A DNA stretch of 64,000 nt from Leeuwenhoekiella aestuarii (lineage in GTDB: Bacteria; Bacteroidota; Bacteroidia; Flavobacteriales; Flavobacteriaceae). Of the stretch, positions 7,262 to 16,975 are shown one piece after another; positions within the stretch are counted from its first letter, which is position 1; each line of letters starts with the position of its first letter. The stretch spans positions 496,001 through 560,000 of the forward strand of contig NZ_QOVJ01000003.1 of assembly GCF_004104055.1 (NCBI RefSeq), read 5' to 3'. Made by a program: the position numbers and the translations under genes. The notes beneath the pieces were generated by a model, which was given only the letters and a program-made list of their open reading frames with translations, made no database searches and was not told where the DNA came from.

Positions 7262-10200
7262 TTGGGGAAAAAATTATATACTTTATTTCTGCTTTTTATA
7301 TTGATGTATGGCTTTAATTATGCCCAGCAACAAGAATCCTATTTAGAAACTTTACGTCCCGGTTTTACAGTAGATATTCGATTTTTTGATCCTTTAGATC
7401 AAGAAGCAAACTCCGTGATTTCTGGTAATACTCAAGCTATTTTTAATGCTGAAACTAAACTTCCTAAATTAAAATCTGAAGTTGCTACCGGGCTTAGCTA
7501 TGTATTGATCTATAGCGCATTAGATTTTGAACGGGAGCTTCTATTAAGCGATACGATTGCCAATACATTTTCCGCTCGCTTTTCCGAAGCTTATAATACG
7601 TTCAGTAAAGAAAATGGGAAAGAAGAGTCGGTTTTTGTCTATACGCTAAATAGAAAGCCGCTCTATGATCTGCGTTTGAATGAGCTAAATTTTACAGAAG
7701 AATTTAAAGATGCTGTAGAGCGTCTGGGACGAGATCTAACTCCTAAAGGTTTTATTTCCAAATTTGGAACCCATTATGCCGAGCAGCTTACTTATGGTGG
7801 ATTGTACATTTTGCGAAATAAAATAAGTAGCCGGGATTATGTGAATTCACCCTATGATGAAAACGCATTTCAAAAAAATATGCTTCTCAAGATTGCTCAG
7901 CAGCAGCGTGGTGATTCATTGACCGAACCTTATATCAATATCGGTCAGCCACAAGTTTTTACAAAGGGTGGAGTCTCTGCTGAACTATGGGCTGAGCGCT
8001 GGGAAAATACGGTTACTGAAGATAACGCAGTTGTCATTAATACCCGGCTTGTGGAACTTACCAATTTACTTTCCACAAATAACTTCCCGGAAACTGAAGC
8101 GCTTAATTACAAACGCGATTTGCTTCACGCAGCTATTATTTCTGCACAGCAAAAATCGATCTCCTGGCAGGCAAAAGATTCTACTGCTGATTTTTATAAG
8201 AAGTTTTCGTTGCAGTTTCGTCAAAAAATCACTTCAGTGATAAAGATTGAAACAGGAGCTGAAGAAAAGCCAAATGCCTATGTGGGGGACTTATTTTACG
8301 GGGCATTTAGTAAAAATCGAGAACCGCTCAAAACAGCCCCGATAATTGAGAATAACGGGATAGATCTCAATTCGTTATTGACCGATGAGGAGGTTAAACT
8401 CAACCGAATCCTTGATTTTACGATTTCTCCAGAAGAATTGAAAGAAAGTTATGTGAGTGTTTGGGATGATGCAAAAAAGTTGGTAAAAGGTGAGAAGCGC
8501 ACAGCACTATTTGTTTCAGGTCCTCAAGATGCGCAAATTCCTTTTAGAGATGCATTGGTCAGCCCGGTTTATAACGAAGTTGCAATTACCACGATTGATG
8601 GAGCTGTGTACACCGTTAAATATAGTCTGGAGCAGCTACGTAATACTACTGCTATTTTAAGTGCAAACAACAGCTATACTTATTCTATGGAGTCTGAGCT
8701 TGTTGCTGCTGCCGCACGTGGTGACATTGAGACACTAGAAAATCTATATGCCAAAGGTGCCTCCCGAACAACAAGCGGGGTGTTAGAAGCTGCTATCCAG
8801 AATTTTGACGATGCCGAAGTTTTAAATGTGATTTGTGACTTTGGTGTGCGTCCTACCACAGCAGATCTTGACATCGTTTTTGACCCTGATTATTTTAGTA
8901 AGGCTGACGCTTTAACATTGCTAGAACGTGGTGCATCTCCTAAAAATAATATGATTTATAAAGCCGTTGCTTTTAAACAACCAGAGGTAATTCACGCCCT
9001 ATTGCGTGAAGGAGCAATACCCGTTAACAACGATGTTGCATTTGCTGTTAAAATGGGAAATTATGAGGTAGTTAAAGCTTTGATGAGTATGCGTTTTGAG
9101 ACCTTTGAAGCAGATCAACAGATGCTTGCGCTTGCGGTTGCTAATGGAGATGTAGAACTGACCAATACCTTTATAATTTATGGGGCTGAGGCAGATGCCA
9201 AAACCTTACAGATGGCAACTAAGACAGGAGATAAAAACATTATAGATCAGGTAAAAGTGATCACTCCAGGCAGTACACAGGTGCTTGAAGTAGCTGCCGA
9301 AGCAAACGATACAGCGTTGTTTGATTACTTTTTTAAAAAAGAAACTGTTACCATCTCTCCTCAAATCATATCTACAGCTATTCAGAATACTAACATGGTG
9401 ATTCTTGAAAAAGCACTTGAAGCTTCAGAATTGCAGAATTTTGCTTTAAAAGAGGCAATTGCTTTTAAGAACACGTCTGCGATTAGGTTGAGTTTGAAAA
9501 AAGGAGCAGAGCCGGATTCGGTTTTTGAATATGCAATTTTAGAAGAGGACTTTGACTTGTTTAAAGAGGTATTAACTCAGTATAAGGGTGATCCACAATT
9601 GGCTTTTGAGCAAGCTGTTTTCTACGATAAACTCGATCACGTGATATATGTATTCGAGCATAAGGGAACAGAATTAAAAGCCGAAAGTCAATTGCCACAT
9701 GCTGTAGTGAACCAGAATTTTGATCTGGTTAAATTCTTAGTAACTCAGGATGCCAATCCTGAACTAGGAATAGATGCTGCGGTGGCTTCCGGAAATTTTG
9801 AAATCACCCAATTTTTAATCAAAAATGGTGCTTCAGTATCTAATCCGCAGTTGATTCAGAATGCTATCAAAGCTGAAAATACAGCGTTGGTGAAGTTGCT
9901 ATTAGATACCGATAGCATTGATCCTGATGCAATCATGTTAGACTTGATCAAAACAAACAATTTAACGTTGGTTCAAAAGAATATAGCGTTGGGAGCTCAG
10001 CTAAATTCAGCAATAATGAATGCGGCTTTAGATAGTGGTAATGAAGATCTTGTATTGTTGTTATTGGCTTCAGGTTCAAAAGAAGAATTTTCAGAAAAGC
10101 TTTTGTTTACTGCGATTCAAAAAGGAATGCCTCAAGTTGCTGAGGTGCTTATGGATTCCTTACAAAACCCTGACTATGCTCTAGAAGCGGCTTTTCAATT

Positions 10201-10633
10201 TAAGAATATTGAAGTTTTAAATCTTGCACTTGCAAAAGGAGCAAAACTGGTAGATACCGATTTGATCAGAGTTGTCAAAGATGGTTTTAGTAAAGCGATA
10301 CCGGTATTGCTAGAAAAGAATCTCAATCCACGCATTACAGATAACGAAGAAAACAGCCTTCTGCATTTTATAGTTTATAAATATGATGAAGACGATGCGG
10401 AAACTCTTGATGTGTTGATCAAAAACGGAGTCCATATCAATGCAAAGAACAAAATAGGGGAGACGCCGTTACACTGGGCGGTAAAAGCCGGAATCACCAA
10501 TAAACCTACTATTATAAAGTTATTGAATTATGGCGCTTTACCCGAAGCTCAAACAGTAAAGCGACAAAGCGTCGCAGATTATACTGACGATAAAAAACTA
10601 CGAAAGTTACTCAAAGCGCCTCTTGTAAACTAG
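7262..10633 (+). CDS. Secreted MACPF-domain protein with ankyrin tail
   Basis: A 1123-residue exported protein. Residues 1-21 form a signal peptide (MGKKLYTLFLLFILMYGFNYA) with no lipobox. Residues about 25-330 resemble a MACPF/perforin-like domain: the signature FGTHYAEQLTYGG (168-180) fits the family pattern [YWF]GTH[FY]-x6-GG exactly. Residues about 395-475 form a separate segment I cannot assign. From about 477 to 1115 there are some 18-20 ankyrin-like repeats, degenerate in the middle and canonical at the end (GETPLHWAV). MACPF proteins punch pores or act as membrane-binding effectors, and Bacteroides MACPF toxins (BSAPs) kill related strains. Ankyrin repeats bind proteins. The combination suggests a targeted pore-former or adhesin. 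The start is TTG at 7262, because the first ATG would destroy the signal peptide. The stop overlaps that of convergent sdaA by 4 bp. Confidence 0.85.
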   Translation: MGKKLYTLFLLFILMYGFNYAQQQESYLETLRPGFTVDIRFFDPLDQEANSVISGNTQAIFNAETKLPKLKSEVATGLSYVLIYSALDFERELLLSDTIANTFSARFSEAYNTFSKENGKEESVFVYTLNRKPLYDLRLNELNFTEEFKDAVERLGRDLTPKGFISKFGTHYAEQLTYGGLYILRNKISSRDYVNSPYDENAFQKNMLLKIAQQQRGDSLTEPYINIGQPQVFTKGGVSAELWAERWENTVTEDNAVVINTRLVELTNLLSTNNFPETEALNYKRDLLHAAIISAQQKSISWQAKDSTADFYKKFSLQFRQKITSVIKIETGAEEKPNAYVGDLFYGAFSKNREPLKTAPIIENNGIDLNSLLTDEEVKLNRILDFTISPEELKESYVSVWDDAKKLVKGEKRTALFVSGPQDAQIPFRDALVSPVYNEVAITTIDGAVYTVKYSLEQLRNTTAILSANNSYTYSMESELVAAAARGDIETLENLYAKGASRTTSGVLEAAIQNFDDAEVLNVICDFGVRPTTADLDIVFDPDYFSKADALTLLERGASPKNNMIYKAVAFKQPEVIHALLREGAIPVNNDVAFAVKMGNYEVVKALMSMRFETFEADQQMLALAVANGDVELTNTFIIYGAEADAKTLQMATKTGDKNIIDQVKVITPGSTQVLEVAAEANDTALFDYFFKKETVTISPQIISTAIQNTNMVILEKALEASELQNFALKEAIAFKNTSAIRLSLKKGAEPDSVFEYAILEEDFDLFKEVLTQYKGDPQLAFEQAVFYDKLDHVIYVFEHKGTELKAESQLPHAVVNQNFDLVKFLVTQDANPELGIDAAVASGNFEITQFLIKNGASVSNPQLIQNAIKAENTALVKLLLDTDSIDPDAIMLDLIKTNNLTLVQKNIALGAQLNSAIMNAALDSGNEDLVLLLLASGSKEEFSEKLLFTAIQKGMPQVAEVLMDSLQNPDYALEAAFQFKNIEVLNLALAKGAKLVDTDLIRVVKDGFSKAIPVLLEKNLNPRITDNEENSLLHFIVYKYDEDDAETLDVLIKNGVHINAKNKIGETPLHWAVKAGITNKPTIIKLLNYGALPEAQTVKRQSVADYTDDKKLRKLLKAPLVN

Positions 10634-12063
10634 CAGTCACTCAACGCCACATTTACTGCAAGACCACCTTCGCTGGTTTCTTTGTATTTAGAATTCATAT
10701 CTTTTGCAGTTTGCCACATCGTTTCAATTACCTTATCTAGAGGCACTTTTGCATTCTTTGAATCCGTGTCGAGCGCCATCTCGCAAGCATTGATCGCTTT
10801 AATTGCCCCCATCGCATTACGCTCTATACATGGAATTTGTACCAGACCTCCAATAGGGTCACAGGTAAGCCCTAAGTGATGCTCCATCGCAATTTCACTT
10901 GCCATCAAAACCTGCTCAGGAGTTCCCCCCATCAGTTCGGTAAGTGCGCCTGCGGCCATTGCGCTAGAGACGCCTATCTCTGCCTGGCAACCGCCCATAG
11001 CTGCAGAAATGGTAGCCCCTTTTTTAAACAGACTTCCTATTTCACCTGCTACTAGCATAAACTGCTTGACATCTTCAAAGTTTGCATCGTGATTTTCAAT
11101 AACCATATAATACATCATCACAGCAGGGATAACACCGGCGCTTCCGTTTGTGGGAGCAGTTACCACGCGTCCCAGCGAAGCATTTACCTCGTTAACGGCA
11201 AGTGCAAAACACGACACCCATTTAAGGATCTGTCTAAATTTTACTTCGGTGCTGCGTATGGCGGCGATCCATTCATCTGGAGAGGTATACTGGCAATCAC
11301 CAATAAGCGTTTTGTGCGTGTCAAATGCCCTGCGACGTACGTTGAGTCCACCCGGTAAAGTACCTTCTGTATGACAGCCAGTATACATCGAATCGAGCAT
11401 AACATCCCAGATTTGTTTCAGCTTAACATCTATTTCTTCTTCAGTAGCCAGTGAGCGTTCATTGGCCATCACAAGCTCAGAAATTTTAAGATCTTCAGCA
11501 TTGCAAAAAGCCAGTAGTTCTTTACCAGATTGTACCGGAAATGGAAATTCTTTCAGCTTTTCCTGCTTGGCTTTAGAGCGCAGACGTTCTTCCTGAACCA
11601 CAAACCCCCCACCTATAGAATAATAGGTTTCTGAAGTGCGTTTGCCGGTATTCAATTTTGCTCTGAATGTGATTCCGTTAGGATGAAATTCTTTGAATTT
11701 TTTATTGAAAATAATAGCATTTTCAGTATCAAAATCAACAGGGATTTCGCTATTCAACTGGATCTGCTTGGTTTCTTTTATACGCTCTACAACCTTTGGG
11801 ATATCTTCTATAGGATAGCGTTGCGGGTCTAGGCCTTCTAAGCCTAAAAGTACAGCGATATCAGTCGCGTGGCCTTTACCTGTAAGGGATAAGGAACCGT
11901 AGAGTTCTACTGTGATTTCAGTGATGCTGGCAAACTTCTTTTTTTCTTTTAGCTTATCGATCCATCTTAAGGCTGCTCGCCACGGACCCAACGTGTGTGA
12001 ACTAGACGGTCCCACACCAATCTTAAGCATATCAAAAACGCTGATACTTTCTATTTTACGCAT
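10630..12063 (-). CDS. sdaA: L-serine ammonia-lyase, iron-sulphur type
   Basis: The enzyme deaminates L-serine to pyruvate using a 4Fe-4S cluster. The 477-residue chain holds both beta and alpha domains, as in the single-chain SdaA of proteobacteria. The N-terminal GPSSSHTLGPWRAA (18-31) and the C-terminal run GGCQAEIGVSSAMAAGAL and LTCDPIGGLVQIPCIERNA supply conserved cysteines for the cluster. It is convergent with the MACPF gene; the two stop codons share CTAG (10630-10633). It is divergent from umuD with a 115-bp gap holding a large palindrome. Confidence 0.94.
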   Translation of the reverse strand: MRKIESISVFDMLKIGVGPSSSHTLGPWRAALRWIDKLKEKKKFASITEITVELYGSLSLTGKGHATDIAVLLGLEGLDPQRYPIEDIPKVVERIKETKQIQLNSEIPVDFDTENAIIFNKKFKEFHPNGITFRAKLNTGKRTSETYYSIGGGFVVQEERLRSKAKQEKLKEFPFPVQSGKELLAFCNAEDLKISELVMANERSLATEEEIDVKLKQIWDVMLDSMYTGCHTEGTLPGGLNVRRRAFDTHKTLIGDCQYTSPDEWIAAIRSTEVKFRQILKWVSCFALAVNEVNASLGRVVTAPTNGSAGVIPAVMMYYMVIENHDANFEDVKQFMLVAGEIGSLFKKGATISAAMGGCQAEIGVSSAMAAGALTELMGGTPEQVLMASEIAMEHHLGLTCDPIGGLVQIPCIERNAMGAIKAINACEMALDTDSKNAKVPLDKVIETMWQTAKDMNSKYKETSEGGLAVNVALSDC

Positions 12064-12135
12064 ACTGAGAATTTGGCTTCAAATATAGCATAATTCACAG
12101 AGCTGAAATTCAAATCAATCACCTGTTAATTATTA

Positions 12136-12165
12136 GGAATATTTCCTTTTAAAAGGAAATATTCC
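12136..12165. promoter_or_regulatory. Perfect 30-bp palindrome upstream of umuDC
   Basis: GGAATATTTCCTTTT (12136-12150) is followed directly by its exact reverse complement (12151-12165). It ends one base before the umuD -7 box and covers where the -33 element should be, so it is placed like a repressor operator. It does not resemble the E. coli LexA box (CTGT-N8-ACAG). The divergent sdaA start is 73 bp away and could also be affected. Confidence 0.75.
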
Positions 12166-12166
12166 A

Positions 12167-12174
12167 TACTTTTG
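12167..12174 (+). promoter_or_regulatory. -7 box of the umuDC promoter
   Basis: TACTTTTG fits TAnnTTTG. At rnpB the same box is followed by the mature 5' end after 5 nt; by that spacing, transcription here would start at about 12179, which is the A of the umuD ATG. The message would then be leaderless. Confidence 0.6.
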
Positions 12175-12178
12175 AAAA

Positions 12179-12550
12179 ATGGAATTTGAAGAATTATATA
12201 AGATCAAAGTACCTGATGAGGTGCATCAAGCCGGTACCTCTAAGCAGACCGGTTTTCCGAGTCCGGCGACACATTATTTAGAAAGTACCATCGATCTCAA
12301 CTCGATCTTAACCACAAACCGGGATGCCACTTTTTTTATTCGTATCAGCGGTAACGGATGGAAAGCACATAATATTTTAGATCAAGACGTACTCATCATA
12401 AACCGGGCAGCTCCTGTAAAACGTGGGAAGTTAGCACTTGTGGTTACAGATGGCATCTTTAAGATAGAACGTATCCCTACTGCTTCGGTAGATGATTTAG
12501 AATTTACTGTTTGGGGCGTAATAACCTACATCATTCACGCAGTATTATGA
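12179..12550 (+). CDS. umuD: UmuD-like protein without catalytic dyad
   Basis: This 123-residue protein aligns without gaps to the core of E. coli UmuD from GFPSPA (25-30) through FFIRISG to the beta-strands near residue 99. UmuD cuts itself with a Ser60-Lys97 dyad to form the active UmuD' of polymerase V. Here the serine position is G60 (SGNGW for SGDSM), the lysine position is E97 (FKIERI for FTVKKL), and the residue before the cleavage bond is T24 instead of Cys. The protein therefore seems unable to cleave itself. It may act uncut, be cut in trans, or serve as a structural partner. It overlaps umuC by ATGA, so the pair is translationally coupled. Upstream are a palindrome and a -7 box. 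Confidence 0.85.
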   Translation: MEFEELYKIKVPDEVHQAGTSKQTGFPSPATHYLESTIDLNSILTTNRDATFFIRISGNGWKAHNILDQDVLIINRAAPVKRGKLALVVTDGIFKIERIPTASVDDLEFTVWGVITYIIHAVL

Positions 12551-13827
12551 TTGCGCTGGTAGATTGTAATAGCTTCTACGCCTCATGTGAGCAGGTTTTT
12601 AGGCCTGACCTGTGGGGTAAACCTGTTGTTGTTTTGAGCAATAATGACGGGTGCGTGATCGCTGCTAATAAAGAGGCTAAAGCCCTTACTGATATCCCGA
12701 TGTTTGAGCCGGTTTTTAAGATCAAAAAATTACTGATCGAAAATAAGGTGGAGTTCTTTTCTTCTAATTACACCTTATATGGGGAGATGTCACAGCGTGT
12801 CATGAATACCCTGAAGCTTTTTTCGCCTCAGGTAGAAATTTACAGTATTGATGAGTCGTTTATTGACCTGGCTAATATGAGGTTTGTAAATCTTAATGCT
12901 CATGGGCATCAGATTAAGAATACTGTTTTACAACATACGGGTTTGCCTGTAGGCGTAGGGATTGCACCGACTAAAGTTCTAGCAAAGCTTGCCAACAGTA
13001 TGTCTAAGAAAATAATGGGATATGATCACGTTTGTGTTTTAGATACGACTGATAAATGCATCAAAGCTTTAAAGAAAGCTGAACTGAAAAATGTCTGGGG
13101 TATTGGAAAACAACATCGGAAGCGGTTGAATAATCAAGGGATTTTTAGTGCTTATGAATTTGCTTATGAGGTTTCGCTAGAATGGGTGCGAAAGAATATG
13201 ACCGTAGTAGGCGAGCGAATTTGGCGGGAGTTGCGCGGTGAATCCTGTCTTAGCTTGGCCATGCTTCCTAAAGCCAAAAAAGCGATAGGAACTGCAAAAT
13301 CCTTTGGTAAAAAACTTACCGATTTGGGAATGATAGAAGAGGCTTGTGCGTATTATATTTCTGAAGTGAGCGAGGTGTTGCGCAATCAGAATTCTTGTGC
13401 TCAGTACATTCAGGTTTTTTTACAAACCAATTACCACAGTGACAGAGATGCTCAATATTCAAAAAGTGTGACGGTGACGTTGAGCACGGCAACAAATAAT
13501 ACCTATATCCTAACACGTGAAGCCAAAAAAGCCTTACAGAAGATTTACAAACCGGGTTATCGTTATAAAAAGGTAGGTGTGAACTTAAGTGGTCTAATTC
13601 CGCAGGAATATGTGCAGACCAATATTTTTGAACAGGAAATCAGTAAAGATCGTACCCAATTGATGCGCACCGTAGACAAGCTTAATCAAAAATATGGAAA
13701 GTCTACTGTTTGTTCAGCATTAGTAGGAAACCGCATCAGCCAGTGGGAACTGGTTAAAAACGACCGAAGCCCCAGATACACCACACAGTGGAAGGAGTTG
13801 CTTACGATTGACTCGGAGTGCTTGTAG
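12547..13827 (+). CDS. umuC: Y-family DNA polymerase (Pol V catalytic subunit)
   Basis: UmuC performs translesion synthesis at damaged DNA. The 426-residue protein has [15 protein letters not shown] (4-18) with metal-binding D6, the [10 protein letters not shown] motif (99-108) with D102 and E103, the helix-hairpin-helix region ([12 protein letters not shown]) and the little-finger domain. The C-terminal region (near 390-426) is of the UmuC type, consistent with the linked umuD. I set the start at ATG 12547, which overlaps the umuD stop (ATGA); an upstream in-frame start at 12511 would add 12 residues that do not fit the family. Expression likely follows the umuD promoter and palindrome. Confidence 0.93.
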   Translation: MIALVDCNSFYASCEQVFRPDLWGKPVVVLSNNDGCVIAANKEAKALTDIPMFEPVFKIKKLLIENKVEFFSSNYTLYGEMSQRVMNTLKLFSPQVEIYSIDESFIDLANMRFVNLNAHGHQIKNTVLQHTGLPVGVGIAPTKVLAKLANSMSKKIMGYDHVCVLDTTDKCIKALKKAELKNVWGIGKQHRKRLNNQGIFSAYEFAYEVSLEWVRKNMTVVGERIWRELRGESCLSLAMLPKAKKAIGTAKSFGKKLTDLGMIEEACAYYISEVSEVLRNQNSCAQYIQVFLQTNYHSDRDAQYSKSVTVTLSTATNNTYILTREAKKALQKIYKPGYRYKKVGVNLSGLIPQEYVQTNIFEQEISKDRTQLMRTVDKLNQKYGKSTVCSALVGNRISQWELVKNDRSPRYTTQWKELLTIDSECL

Positions 13828-13894
13828 GTTGATGCGTTAAAGCCATCTCAATGCTAGGAAATATAGCAGCTTAAGATAAAAGATTCAACGGTTT

Positions 13895-14671
13895 TTAATT
13901 TGTAGACTGAAACAAGATCACCAGCAAGGGAATCAAATTATTAATAATGTGTAGCGCGATGGACCATTCTAATTTTTGGTTTTTAATTTTAAGATACCCA
14001 AAGGCAAACCCTGCAAACACACGTGGCATAATGAGTATAAGCAGTGGAATATTAAAAATAAAGTCAGTTACATAATTTGTTATATGAAACAATCCAAAAA
14101 TAAGTGAACTGATGCACCAGATTACACTCACGTATTTTGACAACCAGGCACGAATGCGTCTTGCTTTTAAAGGAGGAATCAACTGCGAAACTATATAAAT
14201 CATGCTTGCCAGTAAAATAACCAGAAATATGATTCTTAAAAATGGGTTGATTTCATTTGGGATGTATTGTGAGGCAATAAACACCGGCCAGCTGCTTACA
14301 AAATAGGCGAGGTCGTAATGCGAAGGTTTTAGTAAAGATCTAAACAGCATTTCTTCTAACACAGGCCCTACAACCAGAATCATTAAAAAAGCTTGTAGAG
14401 GGCTTTCTTTTATAAATGACATAAGACTGCTTTGCTTGTAAGATGCGAGCTCAATTTCCGGGTAAATAGTATTGATGATGAGTATGGCCAGTGCATAAAT
14501 GGCATAGAGCAGGAGCAAGAGGCTTAAACTCTTAGTAAAATGGTGTTGCTTATATTTTGAAGTCAAAGGGGACGTATGAATGTATAAACTTACGTTTTTA
14601 AAGTTGCAAAAGGGATAGTAACAGAAATCCTCCTGTCTTTTTGCAGGAACTTGTAGTGGATAGCCCGCCAC
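13895..14671 (-). CDS. CPBP-family intramembrane protease
   Basis: A polytopic membrane protein with the three CPBP (Abi, CAAX-processing-like) motifs: EEMLFR (106-111), FGLFH (192-196) and HIINN (241-245), which supply the glutamates and histidines of the presumed active site. Six to eight hydrophobic segments are visible. The substrate is unknown; the family includes prenyl-protein and bacteriocin-related proteases. The listed ATG start adds about 30 residues (MAGYPLQVPAKRQEDF...) that overlap a multi-hairpin repeat and look non-native; a TTG at 14566 is a plausible real start. The gene is divergent from dnaK. Confidence 0.82.
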   Translation of the reverse strand: MAGYPLQVPAKRQEDFCYYPFCNFKNVSLYIHTSPLTSKYKQHHFTKSLSLLLLLYAIYALAILIINTIYPEIELASYKQSSLMSFIKESPLQAFLMILVVGPVLEEMLFRSLLKPSHYDLAYFVSSWPVFIASQYIPNEINPFLRIIFLVILLASMIYIVSQLIPPLKARRIRAWLSKYVSVIWCISSLIFGLFHITNYVTDFIFNIPLLILIMPRVFAGFAFGYLKIKNQKLEWSIALHIINNLIPLLVILFQSTN

Positions 14672-14704
14672 TACGACCGCGATAGCGGCGTATGGGTTTG
14701 CCCA
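14653..14704. repeat. Three consecutive hairpins between CPBP gene and dnaK
   Basis: Three stem-loops are packed in 52 bp: GTAGTGG / CCACTAC (14653-14659, 14668-14674), CCGC-GATA-GCGG (14677-14688) and TGGG-TTTG-CCCA (14693-14704). The block is clearly richer in G+C than its surroundings and covers the putative N-terminus of the CPBP reading frame. It looks like a REP-like mobile palindromic element. Confidence 0.6.
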
Positions 14705-14727
14705 AAAGACAAGATTAAAAGGATTTG

Positions 14728-14740
14728 TGACAGCTTGTCA
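14728..14740 (+). promoter_or_regulatory. Inverted repeat upstream of dnaK
   Basis: TGACA-GCT-TGTCA lies 77 bp before the dnaK ATG. It is placed like a heat-shock control element but is unlike CIRCE (TTAGCACTC-N9-GAGTGCTAA). No clear TAnnTTTG box was found between it and dnaK, so the promoter itself is unresolved. Confidence 0.4.
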
Positions 14741-14816
14741 GTATTATTTCTAGTGGCATAAAGATTGACTTTAACAGACCGAACAAAATTTAATAACACT
14801 TAAAATTATATATAAC

Positions 14817-16736
14817 ATGAGTAAGATCATAGGAATTGACTTAGGTACAACGAACTCCTGTGTTGCCGTGATGGAAGGTAACGAACCAGTAGTTATACCT
14901 AATGCAGAAGGGAAGAGAACAACCCCGTCTGTTATAGCATTTGTAGAAGGAGGAGAAATTAAAGTAGGTGACCCTGCAAAAAGACAAGCAGTTACTAACC
15001 CAACCAAAACGATATCTTCTATCAAACGTTTTATGGGTAACAAGTATAGCGAGTCTTCTAAAGAGTTAGAAAACGTTGCTTACAAGGTACAAAAAGGAGA
15101 TAACGATACGCCACGTGTAGATATTGACGGGCGTTTATATACACCACAAGAATTATCTGCTATGATTCTTCAGAAAATGAAGAAGACTGCAGAAGATTAT
15201 TTAGGTCAGGAAGTAACAGGAGCAGTAATTACTGTACCGGCTTACTTTAATGACTCGCAGCGTCAGGCTACAAAAGAAGCTGGTGAGATCGCAGGTTTAA
15301 AAGTAGAGCGTATTATTAACGAGCCTACTTCTGCAGCATTAGCTTATGGTCTAGATAAAAAAGACAGCGACCAGAAAATCGTAGTATTTGACTTTGGTGG
15401 GGGTACGCATGATGTTTCTATCCTAGAATTAGGAGATGGTGTATTTGAAGTACTTTCTACTGATGGTGATACACATTTAGGTGGTGATGATGTAGATAGT
15501 AAAATCATCAACTGGTTAGCAGAAGAATTTAAAGCTGAAGAAGACATGGACCTTCGTAAAGATCCTATGGCGCTTCAACGTTTAAAAGAAGCTGCTGAGA
15601 AAGCAAAAATAGAGCTTTCTTCTTCTAACCAAACTGAAATTAACTTGCCCTATGTTACGGCTACTGCTAGTGGACCAAAACACTTAGTACGTACGTTAAC
15701 TCGTTCTAAATTTGAGCAATTAATAGACGATCTAGTAAAAAGAACAATCGCTCCTTGTGAGACTGCACTTAAAGCTGCAGGTCTTTCTAAGAGTGATATA
15801 GATGAGATCATCTTAGTAGGTGGTTCTACACGTATACCTGCTGTACAGGAAGCTGTAGAGAAATTCTTCGGTAAAAAACCAAGTAAAGGAGTAAATCCTG
15901 ATGAGGTTGTAGCTGTAGGTGCTGCTATACAAGGTGGTGTATTAACCGGTGATGTAAAAGACGTATTGTTACTTGACGTAACACCGTTATCATTAGGTAT
16001 TGAAACTATGGGGGGTGTAATGACTAAATTAATTGAGTCTAACACAACGATTCCAACTAAAAAGTCTCAGGTATTCTCTACTGCAGCAGATAATCAACCA
16101 AGTGTTGAGATTCACGTATTGCAAGGTGAACGCCCAATGGCAAATGATAACAAAACTATAGGTCGTTTCCACTTAGATGGTATTCCACCAGCACAGCGAG
16201 GAACTCCTCAGATCGAAGTTATCTTTGATATTGATGCTAACGGTATCATCAAAGTAAGTGCAGAGGATAAAGCTACCGGTAAGAAACAAGACATTCGTAT
16301 TGAAGCTTCTTCAGGATTAACAGAAGAAGAAATTCAAAAAATGAAGTCGGAAGCTGAAGCAAATGCTGAGTCTGATAAAGCTGCTAAAGAGAAAGTAGAC
16401 AAATTGAATGAGGCAGATCAGATGGTTTTTCAAACCGAAAAACTGTTGAAAGAATCTGGAGATAAGTTATCTGCAGACAATAAAACAAAGATCGAAGGAG
16501 CTCTAGAAGAGTTAAAGACTGCTTATGCTACTCAAGAAGTTGAGAAAGTACAACCAGCTCTAGATAATTTGAATGAGATCTGGAAATCTGCTTCTGAAGA
16601 GATTTACAAAGCTCAGGCAGAAGGCGCACAAGGCGGAGCACAACCAGGTCCAGACGCAGGTCAGGCATCAGGAGGTGAAGCTGAAGGAGCTTCTGGAAGC
16701 GATGTAGAGGATGTAGATTTTGAAGAAGTGAAGTAA
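14817..16736 (+). CDS. dnaK: Hsp70 chaperone DnaK
   Basis: The ATP-driven chaperone folds and disaggregates proteins in the cytoplasm with DnaJ and GrpE. The 639-residue length is standard. The nucleotide-binding domain starts with [14 protein letters not shown] (5-18) and includes a [12 protein letters not shown] phosphate loop; the substrate-binding domain follows, and the C-terminus ends in a Gly/Ala/Gln-rich linker plus the acidic [11 protein letters not shown]. dnaJ and grpE are not adjacent. The gene has its own upstream region and a strong terminator, so it is monocistronic. Its codons are well adapted (GGT, CGT, GTA, GAA), as for an abundant protein. Confidence 0.98.
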   Translation: MSKIIGIDLGTTNSCVAVMEGNEPVVIPNAEGKRTTPSVIAFVEGGEIKVGDPAKRQAVTNPTKTISSIKRFMGNKYSESSKELENVAYKVQKGDNDTPRVDIDGRLYTPQELSAMILQKMKKTAEDYLGQEVTGAVITVPAYFNDSQRQATKEAGEIAGLKVERIINEPTSAALAYGLDKKDSDQKIVVFDFGGGTHDVSILELGDGVFEVLSTDGDTHLGGDDVDSKIINWLAEEFKAEEDMDLRKDPMALQRLKEAAEKAKIELSSSNQTEINLPYVTATASGPKHLVRTLTRSKFEQLIDDLVKRTIAPCETALKAAGLSKSDIDEIILVGGSTRIPAVQEAVEKFFGKKPSKGVNPDEVVAVGAAIQGGVLTGDVKDVLLLDVTPLSLGIETMGGVMTKLIESNTTIPTKKSQVFSTAADNQPSVEIHVLQGERPMANDNKTIGRFHLDGIPPAQRGTPQIEVIFDIDANGIIKVSAEDKATGKKQDIRIEASSGLTEEEIQKMKSEAEANAESDKAAKEKVDKLNEADQMVFQTEKLLKESGDKLSADNKTKIEGALEELKTAYATQEVEKVQPALDNLNEIWKSASEEIYKAQAEGAQGGAQPGPDAGQASGGEAEGASGSDVEDVDFEEVK

Positions 16737-16788
16737 ATCTTGATAATTGAGATTGAACCAAAGGGTATCTTTGGTACTTAATACTAAG

Positions 16789-16822
16789 AAAAACCCCGAT
16801 GCGAAAGCATTGGGGTTTTTTG
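16789..16822 (+). terminator. dnaK intrinsic terminator
   Basis: AAAACCCCGATGC pairs with GCATTGGGGTTTT around a GAAA tetraloop (16803-16806) with one mismatch, followed by T. It lies 53 bases after the dnaK stop. Confidence 0.9.
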
Positions 16823-16975
16823 ATTTAAAAAGCTCTTAATTTATAAAATGTTCTTCTCTTTTTAAACACACATAACCTAGCCGCAACATTTAATTAAATA
16901 TTTTATAAAGTGGCGTAGATTTTACTGGAGGTTTTATGAGCACTATTTGTCTAACTAATCAACAACTGATTTGCT

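Noticed and set aside
10682-11374. Open plus-strand frames opposite sdaA
   Set aside because: Shadows of the minus-strand gene; their sequences are low-complexity and overlap each other.
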